A stretch of 14,842 nt of DNA from Succinatimonas sp. UBA7265 (GTDB lineage: Bacteria > Pseudomonadota > Gammaproteobacteria > Enterobacterales > Succinivibrionaceae), in NCBI GenBank assembly GCA_002473165.1, contig DKSD01000053.1:1-14842 (forward strand), in the 5' to 3' direction. The number at the start of each line of letters is the position of its first letter. The stretch's first letter is position 1. Made by a program: the position numbers and the translations under genes. Positions 7,794-13,767 of this stretch are shown here, one piece after another. Under the pieces are notes generated by a model, which was given only the letters and a program-made list of their open reading frames with translations, had not been told where the DNA came from and searched no databases.

Positions 7794-7822
7794 TTGCCTG
7801 ATCGGTTGCAATCATCTATTAT
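7794..7822 (+). promoter_or_regulatory. Promoter of the first AAA/PD-(D/E)XK gene
   Basis: TTGCCT (7794-7799, 4/6 to TTGACA) and TATTAT (7817-7822, 5/6 to TATAAT) are separated by 17 bp, ending 36 bp before the ATG at 7859. A ribosome-binding site AAAGGGA lies at 7847-7853. Confidence 0.6.
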
Positions 7823-7858
7823 TTAAGCAAACAGTCAGGCTTTCTTAAAGGGATCAAC

Positions 7859-9640
7859 ATGCCGTCACCGTCAGCAAAAAAGCCAATTATTCCTGCAGCA
7901 GGTCCTTCAGATTTTCGTGAATATATCGACAACGGTTTTTTTTATGTCGATAAAACCGGTTATCTCAAACCGCTCTTTCTCGGGACAAATCCCAGGACGC
8001 TGATCCTGCGCCCGCGGCGTTTTGGCAAAACGATGCTCATGAGCGCGCTCAGATACTTCCTTGAGATGGACTATAAAAACCCCGGCGACGCATCTGAACA
8101 ACATCTGCTTTTTAAAGGTCTTAAGGTTATCGAAGATCAGGAATTTTGCAAACGCTGCATGGGTCAATACCCGGTAATATCGCTTAGTTTTAAAGACGTG
8201 GAAGGCGGAGACTACGAGGAAGCCTATGCCATGCTTGCCGATCTGATCTTCGAGCTGGTCTCAGGATTTGACTGGTTGCTTGAAAGTAAGAAGCTCAAGC
8301 CTTGGGAAAAAAGAGATCTGGAAATGTTGCTTGACTATCCGGCTCTCAGAAAGCCTGAAAATCAAGACTATATTAAAAGATCGCTAAAAGTGCTTAGTTC
8401 CTTGCTTTACAAACACACCGGGAAACTGCCGGTGCTGCTTGCAGACGAATATGACGTGCCGCTGCAAAAGGCTGCGCTTGGCGGCTATTACAAGAAAATG
8501 ATCAAGGTCATCAGGGGCATGCTCGCAGCCGTAGTCAAGGACAATCCCAAGGTTTGCAAAGTAATAATGACTGGCTGCCTGAGGGCCTCAAAAGAAAGCA
8601 TCTTTACCGGCATGAACAACGTCACCGTAAATTCCGTGCTTACCCAAAACAACATCCTGGCGCCGGCTTTCGGCTTCACTGCTCAGGAAACACATGAAAT
8701 GCTAAAACGTGTAGGGCTTGCCGGGCTTTATGATAAAGCGCAAAAATGGTACGACGGCTACAGCATCGACAAACAGGAAATATTCTGCCCCTGGGACGTG
8801 GCGTCATACGTTTACGCGATCACCCAACCGGGTCCCGACAAACCTGAAGCAATAGAGCCCCAGTCCTACTGGAACGACACAGGCGACAGCCGCATCATCA
8901 CAGAATTCCTCCCCGACTTAAGCGCCGAGGATGCCGATCGCATGCAGGAGCTTTTAGACGGCAAAGATGTAAAGCTTCAGGTAAGCGAATCGCTAAGTTA
9001 CAAGGAATTTGACCAGCACCTGAGCGAACACTTCTGGAGCATTCTGGTGTTCACCGGCTACCTGACGCTTGCTAAAAGAGGATCAGGCGGCGTTCATGAA
9101 TTTCGTATCCCCAACGCTGAGATCAGGCAGTGCTTCCGCGCCAATATCCTCGCCTATTACAGACCAAATGAACATGGCAGATTCAGCGGCAAAGCCAACG
9201 CTGTTGTTAAAGCTTTGCTCACAGGAGATTCAGGCAGCATCGCCGGACCGTTAAACGAGCTTTTGAGGGGTTTTGTCTCCGTGCGGGACTCAGCAACCCG
9301 CGCCCCGAAAGAGAACTTTTACCAGGGCTTCATGGACGGCCTGTTCGCGGCCGCAGGCGGCAGTCTTGTCAGCGAGTACTCGTCAAACCGCGAGAGCGGC
9401 GACGGCTACGCCGACATCACGTTTAAGTCCTTTGACGAGAACACCGGAGTGGTCATCGAGCTGAAACTCGCCGCCAAAGATCAGGCGCGCAAAAAGCTTT
9501 CCGAGGAAGCGCTCTCGCAGATCGTCGCCAAAGACTACACAAGCAAACTCCGCGATGACGGCGTGACACGGATTTTCGCCTACGGCATCGCGTTCTGCAA
9601 AAGACTGTGCACTGTTTCATTCCAGGAAATCCCCGGCTGA
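7859..9640 (+). CDS. AAA-ATPase-like / PD-(D/E)XK nuclease-domain protein, copy 1
   Basis: The 593-residue product belongs to the family with an N-terminal AAA-ATPase_like domain and a C-terminal PD-(D/E)XK (PDDEXK_9-type) domain. The conserved start FREYIDNGFFYVDKT (19-33) is followed by the family's variant P-loop RPRRFGKT (51-58) and Walker B LADEYD (194-199). KWYDGY (296-301) ends the ATPase part. The nuclease-like motif is D519 in GYADI, then E534-L-K536 in VVIELK, with Q554 and Y560 (QIVAKDY) behind. These are the expected catalytic positions, so the protein may cut or bind nucleic acid. No signal peptide or membrane segment is visible. Biological function is unknown for the family; defence or mobile-element roles are speculation. 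It has its own promoter and strong RBS and is paralogous to the next gene. Confidence 0.88.
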   Translation: MPSPSAKKPIIPAAGPSDFREYIDNGFFYVDKTGYLKPLFLGTNPRTLILRPRRFGKTMLMSALRYFLEMDYKNPGDASEQHLLFKGLKVIEDQEFCKRCMGQYPVISLSFKDVEGGDYEEAYAMLADLIFELVSGFDWLLESKKLKPWEKRDLEMLLDYPALRKPENQDYIKRSLKVLSSLLYKHTGKLPVLLADEYDVPLQKAALGGYYKKMIKVIRGMLAAVVKDNPKVCKVIMTGCLRASKESIFTGMNNVTVNSVLTQNNILAPAFGFTAQETHEMLKRVGLAGLYDKAQKWYDGYSIDKQEIFCPWDVASYVYAITQPGPDKPEAIEPQSYWNDTGDSRIITEFLPDLSAEDADRMQELLDGKDVKLQVSESLSYKEFDQHLSEHFWSILVFTGYLTLAKRGSGGVHEFRIPNAEIRQCFRANILAYYRPNEHGRFSGKANAVVKALLTGDSGSIAGPLNELLRGFVSVRDSATRAPKENFYQGFMDGLFAAAGGSLVSEYSSNRESGDGYADITFKSFDENTGVVIELKLAAKDQARKKLSEEALSQIVAKDYTSKLRDDGVTRIFAYGIAFCKRLCTVSFQEIPG

Positions 9641-9647
9641 ATGGGCG

Positions 9648-9667
9648 ATCCCGCAAATTCGCGGGAT
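9648..9667. other. Hairpin after the first paralogue
   Basis: ATCCCGC (9648-9654) and GCGGGAT (9661-9667) form a 7-bp stem with a 6-nt loop, eight bases after the stop codon. Outer GGG (9643-9645) and CCC (9672-9674) could extend it across an internal loop. There is no T-tract on the plus strand, so it may protect the mRNA end or slow polymerase rather than terminate. GCCTGC (9675-9680) and GCAGGC (9701-9706) could form a second, wide-looped hairpin. Confidence 0.5.
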
Positions 9668-9755
9668 TGCTCCCGCCTGCTCTTCCGGAATCTCTCCATG
9701 GCAGGCAGACCGCCTTTGCTTGTTCATCCTTCGTAACTTATCATTGAAACAGCAA

Positions 9756-9761
9756 TATAAC
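9756..9761 (+). promoter_or_regulatory. Possible -10 box of the second paralogue
   Basis: TATAAC lies 24 bp before the GTG start of copy 2 in an AT-rich stretch. No acceptable -35 at 16-18 bp was found (TTGAAA at 9744-9749 is too close). Read-through from copy 1 is equally possible. Confidence 0.3.
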
Positions 9762-9784
9762 AATCGGCTCAAAGGGTATACACG

Positions 9785-11566
9785 GTGCAAACGCAAAACA
9801 AGACGCCAATTATTCCTGCAGCAGGTCCTTCTAATTTTCGGGAATACATTGAACAAGGCTATTACTACGTCGATAAAACGGAGTTTATCAGGCCGGCGTT
9901 TCTGGGCACGAACCCGCAGCTGCTGATCCTGCGCCCCAGACGTTTTGGCAAATCGCTGTTCCAAAGCACGCTCAAGTACTTTTTGGGGATGAACTATAAA
10001 AACCCGGATGACGTCTCCTTACAGCAGCGGCTTTTCAAAGGCCTTAAGGTGTCCGCAGATCGGGAATTCTGCGAGCAAAACATGGGCCGGCATCCGGTGG
10101 TTTCACTGAGCCTTAAGAAAGTCGACGAGACCAGCTTTGATAAGGCGTATGCCGCGCTGTGCTCCGTCGTGCGCACGCTGTATCGGGATTTCAGATGGCT
10201 TTTGGACAGCGACAGGATTGACTGCTATGACAAGGAGGAATTCAGAAAAGGCCAGAATTTGGACTTTCTGCTCACTCCGGTGCGCGGCAGGCAGTATGTT
10301 AAGGACTCGCTGTCATTTCTCTGCAGCCTGCTTGCCGATCACACGGGCAGGTATCCGGTGGTACTCATAGACGAATACGATGTGCCGCTGCAAAAAGCCG
10401 CGCTTGGCGGCTATTACACAGAAATGATCAAAATCATCAAGGGCATGTTCGAGGACGTTGTCAAAGACAACGCCGAAGTGCGCAAAGTCGTGCTGACAGG
10501 CTGTCTCAAGGCCTCAAAAGAAAGCATCTTTACGGGCATGAACAACATAACCGTGAACTCCGTGCTTACCCAAAACAACATCCTGGCGCAGGCTTTCGGC
10601 TTCACCCCCGCGGAAACACGAGATCTGCTGTCCTGCTTTGGTCGCACCGAATTCTATGAAAAAGCCCGGCAATGGTACGACGGCTACAGCATCGACAAAC
10701 AGGAAATATTCTGCCCCTGGGACGTAACATCCTACACTTGCGCCATCACCAAGCCAGGTCCGGATAACCCCGAAAGTATAGAGCCTCAGCCCTACTGGAA
10801 CAACACGAGCGGCAACAGCATCATCAGAGAATTCCTGCCCGACTTAAGCGCCGAAGATGCCGATCGCATGCAGGAACTTTTAGACGGCAAAGATGTAAAG
10901 CTTCAGGTGAGCGAATCGCTGATCTGCAAAGACCTCAGCAAACACCTGAGCGAACACTTCTGGAGCATTCTGGTGTTCACCGGCTACCTGACGCTTGCCA
11001 AAAGAGGATCTGGCGAAGTCCATGAATTCCGCATCCCCAATACCGAGGTCAGGCAGTGCTTCAACTACAACATCCAAAAATACCAAGACCAAAAAGGTCA
11101 GGGCAAATTCGGCGGCACGGCAAAAGCTGTTGTCACTGCGCTGCTCTCAGGGGATTCAGACAGCATTGCCGGACCGTTAAACGAGCTTTTAAGGGGCTTT
11201 GTCTCCGTGCGCGATTCAGCAACCCGCGCCCCGAAAGAGAACTTTTATCAGGGCTTCATGAACGGCCTGTTCGCGGCCGCAGGTGACAGTCTTATCAGCG
11301 AGTACTCGTCAAACCGCGAGAGCGGGGACGGATACCCGGACATCACGTTTAAGTCTCATGATCGAAAAACCGGCGTGGTGCTGGAACTCAAAGCAGTTCC
11401 CTCGGGAAGCGACATCGATAAAGCCGCGGCTTTGGCGCTGGAACAGATTGAGCAAAAAGACTATGCGGCTGCGCTCAGAAGAAGCGAGGCCACGAAAAAG
11501 ATCTTTGGGTGCGGCATCGCGTTCAGGGGCAGAGAGTGCGCAATTCTTATGAAAGAGATCGCCTGA
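9785..11566 (+). CDS. AAA-ATPase-like / PD-(D/E)XK nuclease-domain protein, copy 2
   Basis: This is a tandem paralogue of the upstream gene with the same length of 593 codons, aligning with no net gap at an offset of 1926 bp. The motifs are intact: FREYIEQGYYYVDKT, variant P-loop RPRRFGKS (50-57), Walker B VLIDEYD (193-199), QWYDGY (296-301), and nuclease-like D519 in GYPDI, E534-L-K536, QIEQKDY (554-560). The canonical PD is kept here, while copy 1 has AD. Residues about 110-190 differ strongly from copy 1, while 351-379 and 387-410 are almost or fully identical. The start is GTG at 9785, with AAAGGG at 9771-9776 eight bases before it. Function is unknown. Both active sites being intact suggests that both copies are maintained. 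Confidence 0.88.
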   Translation: MQTQNKTPIIPAAGPSNFREYIEQGYYYVDKTEFIRPAFLGTNPQLLILRPRRFGKSLFQSTLKYFLGMNYKNPDDVSLQQRLFKGLKVSADREFCEQNMGRHPVVSLSLKKVDETSFDKAYAALCSVVRTLYRDFRWLLDSDRIDCYDKEEFRKGQNLDFLLTPVRGRQYVKDSLSFLCSLLADHTGRYPVVLIDEYDVPLQKAALGGYYTEMIKIIKGMFEDVVKDNAEVRKVVLTGCLKASKESIFTGMNNITVNSVLTQNNILAQAFGFTPAETRDLLSCFGRTEFYEKARQWYDGYSIDKQEIFCPWDVTSYTCAITKPGPDNPESIEPQPYWNNTSGNSIIREFLPDLSAEDADRMQELLDGKDVKLQVSESLICKDLSKHLSEHFWSILVFTGYLTLAKRGSGEVHEFRIPNTEVRQCFNYNIQKYQDQKGQGKFGGTAKAVVTALLSGDSDSIAGPLNELLRGFVSVRDSATRAPKENFYQGFMNGLFAAAGDSLISEYSSNRESGDGYPDITFKSHDRKTGVVLELKAVPSGSDIDKAAALALEQIEQKDYAAALRRSEATKKIFGCGIAFRGRECAILMKEIA

Positions 11567-11610
11567 TATACCTCGCCATAAATAAGAGATCAAACAGTGA
11601 CGCACTCCCC

Positions 11611-11691
11611 TTAATCGTGCGCTTTGGCAAATCGCTGTTCCCGGCTTTCCGAGGCAGGGATTGCGCGGTTTTGCTAAAGCAGCCTGCCTGA
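11611..11691 (+). pseudogene. Deletion remnant of a third AAA/PD-(D/E)XK paralogue
   Basis: One frame reads LIVRFGKSLF and then directly PAFRGRDCAVLLKQPA and a TGA stop. The first part matches the P-loop of copy 2 (LILRPRRFGKSLF), with the three codons PRR missing and 19 identical bases (11623-11641 versus 9944-9962). The second part matches the C-terminal end of copy 2 (IAFRGRECAILMKEIA and stop) residue for residue apart from conservative changes. About 520 codons between the two are absent. It begins 44 bp after the stop of copy 2, in a different frame. An open stretch back to an ATG at 11509 overlaps copy 2 and is not a credible gene start. Confidence 0.8.
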
Positions 11692-11705
11692 GCGCTCCTC
11701 AGGCA
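11685..11705. other. Perfect 8-bp hairpin at the end of the remnant
   Basis: TGCCTGAG (11685-11692) and CTCAGGCA (11698-11705) pair perfectly around CGCTC and span the remnant's stop codon. No T-tract follows on either strand, so it is not an obvious terminator. Confidence 0.45.
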
Positions 11706-11766
11706 AAGAGCATCGCTGGCATGTCACTTAACAAAAGAAGTGTATGATTATTTATGCCAATAAGGC

Positions 11767-11804
11767 ACAGCCTTCCCGCCTGTCAGCGGTGAAGCCTGTT
11801 TTTT
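11767..11804 (+). terminator. Intrinsic terminator between the paralogue array and pgi
   Basis: ACAG/CTGT, a C-C mismatch, CTTC/GAAG, a bulged T, then CCGC/GCGG form a 12-bp stem (11767-11779 with 11786-11799) around a 6-nt loop, followed by six Ts (11799-11804). It is well placed to stop transcription from the upstream array 49 bp before the pgi start. It could act as a leader attenuator if a pgi promoter lies upstream (TATGAT at 11743-11748 is a candidate -10 without a good -35). Confidence 0.75.
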
Positions 11805-11809
11805 ATAAT
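11804..11809 (+). promoter_or_regulatory. Possible pgi -10 box
   Basis: A perfect TATAAT overlaps the last T of the terminator and stands 43 bp before the pgi ATG. The matching -35 position (TGTCAG, 11781-11786) is poor and lies in the terminator loop. Confidence 0.4.
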
Positions 11810-11852
11810 TATTTAATAACAGACAGAAAATAAGGTTAGCGGAGACATCTGC

Positions 11853-13508
11853 ATGTTCCACAATATTGACCCCACTCAAACCAAGGCCTGGAAAAAGCTG
11901 ACCAAACATTTTGATCACACTCACGACCGAACCATCAAAGAGCTCTTTAAAGACGACAAGAACCGCTTTGACAAATATCACCTCTCCTGCGGCAACGGCG
12001 ACATCCTCGTCGATTACTCCAAGAACATCATCAGCGACGAGACGATCTCGCTGCTTCTGGAGCTGTGCGAGGAAACGAAGCTTAAAGACAATATTGAGGC
12101 CATGTTCTCCGGCGAGAAGATCAACCGCACCGAAGGCCGCGCCGTGCTCCACACCGCCCTGCGCAATTTCTCAGGCAAACCGGTTTTGGTCGACGGCAAA
12201 GACGTCATGCCTGAGGTCAAGAAAGTGCAGGCCAAGATGAAGAAGTTCTGCGACGAAGTCATCTCCGGCAAATGGAAGGGCTACACCGGCAAGCAGATCA
12301 CCGATATCGTCAATATCGGCATCGGCGGCTCCGATCTGGGCCCTGCCATGATCACTCTGGCCCTCACCCCTTACCACAGCCGCCTCAAGGCGCACTTTGT
12401 CTCCAATATCGACGGTACCCACATCATCGAGACCTTAAAAGAGTGCAACCCTGAAACCACGCTCTTCCTCATCGCCTCCAAGACCTTCACCACGCTCGAG
12501 ACCATGACGAACGCCCGCACCGCCCGCGACTGGTTCTTAAAGAGCGCCAAGGATGAAAAAGAGGTCGCCAAGCACTTCGTGGCCATCTCCACCAACACCA
12601 AGGGCGTCAAAGAATTCGGCATCGATCCTAAAAACATGTTCGAGTTCTGGGACTGGGTCGGCGGCCGCTATTCCTCTTGGTCAGCGATCGGCCTTTCCGT
12701 GGCCCTTGCCTGCGGCTATGACAACTACGAGCAGTTCTTGAAGGGCGGCTATGAGTACGACGAGTATTTCCGCACCGCTCCGTTTGAGAAGAACATCTCC
12801 GTGATGCTCGCCCTGATCGGCATCTGGTACAACAACTTCTACGGCTATGAGACCGAGGCCATCCTGCCTTACGATCAGTACATGGCACGCTTCCCCGCTT
12901 ACTTCCAGCAGGGCAACATGGAGTCCAACGGCAAGTCCGTGGATCGCGACGGCAAGAAGATCACCGATTACCAGACCGGCCCGATCATCTGGGGCGAACC
13001 CGGCACGAACGGCCAGCACGCCTTCTACCAGCTCATCCACCAGGGCACGAAGGTGATCCCCTGCGATTTCATCGCCCCGGCCAAGACCCACAACCCGACC
13101 GGCGATCACCACGTCAAACTGCTCTCGAACTTCTTTGCCCAGACCGAGGCCCTGGCCTTCGGCAAGAGCAAGAAGGATGTGGTAGCCGAGTTTGAGGCCA
13201 AGGGCGTGGCGGAGAAAGACTACAAAGACGTCGTGCCTTTCAAGGTCTTCCGCGGCAACCGCCCGACGAACTCGATCCTCGTCAAGGAGATCACCCCGCG
13301 CACCCTCGGCATGCTCGTTGCCATGTACGAGCACAAGATCTTCGTGCAGGGCTCGATCTGGAACATCTACACCTTCGATCAGTTCGGCGTCGAGCTGGGC
13401 AAGCAGCTGGCGCTGAAGATCATCCCTGAGCTCACCTCCAAGGATGAGATCAAGACCCACGACAGCTCCACGAATGGCCTGATCAACGCCTACAAAAAGA
13501 TGAAGTAA
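11853..13508 (+). CDS. pgi: Glucose-6-phosphate isomerase
   Basis: Pgi interconverts glucose-6-phosphate and fructose-6-phosphate in glycolysis and gluconeogenesis, in the cytoplasm. The 551-residue product (E. coli 549) aligns with E. coli Pgi along its whole length. Visible features: VNIGIGGSDLGP (153-164), SKTFTT (209-214) for phosphate binding, GGRYSSWSAIG (270-280), base-catalyst E357 in GNMESNGK, ring-opening H389 in NGQHAF, and K517 in FGVELGKQLA. S275 stands where most family members have a hydrophobic residue or Thr (E. coli GGRYSLWS). The ATG follows GGAG (11841-11844) by eight bases. It is a single-gene unit bounded by intrinsic terminators on both sides. Its strongly biased codons (mostly C-ending, e.g. 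AAC, TTC, ATC) suggest high expression. Confidence 0.98.
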   Translation: MFHNIDPTQTKAWKKLTKHFDHTHDRTIKELFKDDKNRFDKYHLSCGNGDILVDYSKNIISDETISLLLELCEETKLKDNIEAMFSGEKINRTEGRAVLHTALRNFSGKPVLVDGKDVMPEVKKVQAKMKKFCDEVISGKWKGYTGKQITDIVNIGIGGSDLGPAMITLALTPYHSRLKAHFVSNIDGTHIIETLKECNPETTLFLIASKTFTTLETMTNARTARDWFLKSAKDEKEVAKHFVAISTNTKGVKEFGIDPKNMFEFWDWVGGRYSSWSAIGLSVALACGYDNYEQFLKGGYEYDEYFRTAPFEKNISVMLALIGIWYNNFYGYETEAILPYDQYMARFPAYFQQGNMESNGKSVDRDGKKITDYQTGPIIWGEPGTNGQHAFYQLIHQGTKVIPCDFIAPAKTHNPTGDHHVKLLSNFFAQTEALAFGKSKKDVVAEFEAKGVAEKDYKDVVPFKVFRGNRPTNSILVKEITPRTLGMLVAMYEHKIFVQGSIWNIYTFDQFGVELGKQLALKIIPELTSKDEIKTHDSSTNGLINAYKKMK

Positions 13509-13527
13509 GCAAAAGCTTCACTCGCGC

Positions 13528-13558
13528 GCCGGGGCGGGGAACCGCCCCGGCCTTTTTT
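13528..13558 (+). terminator. pgi intrinsic terminator
   Basis: A perfect 10-bp GC stem (GCCGGGGCGG, 13528-13537, with its complement at 13542-13551), loop GGAA, then C and six Ts (13553-13558). It is 19 bp after the pgi stop, a textbook Rho-independent terminator. Confidence 0.95.
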
Positions 13559-13693
13559 GTATCGGCAATCGACGGCGAAGCCTCTGTTTGAACCTGAGCA
13601 CCAAAGCACCGCTCCCTCAATTCAGGCTCGCCCGCCTGTGGCCGGTTTTTCCCATGCAAAAGCCCGGCTCGCCATTGCCTGGCCAATAAAAAA

Positions 13694-13741
13694 GTGTAAT
13701 GTTTGCACCTTTTTATATATAATTTTGTGCAACGATTACAC
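13694..13741. promoter_or_regulatory. Twin palindromic operators around a promoter
   Basis: GTGTAATGTTTGCAC (13694-13708) and GTGCAACGATTACAC (13727-13741) are each imperfect palindromes of the form GTGYAA-N3-TTRCAC. They are also inverted copies of each other at 13 of 15 positions. Their centres are 33 bp apart, about three helical turns, and the -10 box at 13718-13723 lies between them. The outer arms extend with A-tract and T-tract pairing to 13686 and 13749. The form recalls LacI/GalR-family half-sites (GTGTAA/TTACAC), but the centre is one base shorter than GalR's. The regulator is unknown. A bidirectional terminator with an 18-nt loop is the main alternative. Confidence 0.55.
13718..13723 (+). 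promoter_or_regulatory. Predicted -10 box of the DUF4143-type ATPase gene
   Basis: A perfect TATAAT lies 44 bp before the TTG start, in an AT-rich stretch between two palindromes. The -35 position (TGTAAT, 13695-13700, spacing 17) falls inside the left palindrome, so a protein bound there would block RNA polymerase. Confidence 0.55.
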
Positions 13742-13767
13742 ATTTTTATAACTTTGGGGGTAACCAT

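Larger units (their letters stand above)
7859..11566 (+). repeat. Tandem gene duplication (two ~1.8-kb units)
   Basis: The open reading frames at 7859-9640 and 9785-11566 are homologous at DNA level with a constant 1926-bp offset. Exact identical tracts include 8745-8799 with 10671-10725 (55 nt) and 9017-9072 with 10943-10998 (56 nt). Other segments, notably the part encoding residues 110-190, are barely alignable. No transposase, terminal inverted repeats or target-site duplication flank the units. Confidence 0.9.

Noticed and set aside
9682..9703. A 15-base match (GAATCTCTCCATGGC) between the gap separating the paralogues and the DUF4143-type gene near 13983
   Set aside because: It could be a decayed fragment of such a gene, but one short match with an added base is within reach of chance in a window of this size, and no wider similarity was found.
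11509..11691. A 60-codon frame as a small gene
   Set aside because: Its start lies inside copy 2 in another frame, and its only meaningful part is the remnant of a deleted paralogue.
7859..11691. An insertion sequence or CRISPR-like explanation for the repeated DNA
   Set aside because: The repeats are two protein-coding paralogues plus a remnant. There is no transposase, no terminal inverted repeats and no regular short repeat-spacer pattern.
12681..13460. A 259-codon minus-strand frame opposite pgi
   Set aside because: It is a shadow of the highly conserved pgi with its C-ending codon bias, and has no domain.
13600..13680. Hairpin-like pairing (GCCGG...CCGGC with T- and A-runs between) in the gap after pgi
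   Set aside because: The pairing is imperfect with asymmetric loops and is not clearly placed as a terminator or RNA gene, so it is too weak to annotate.
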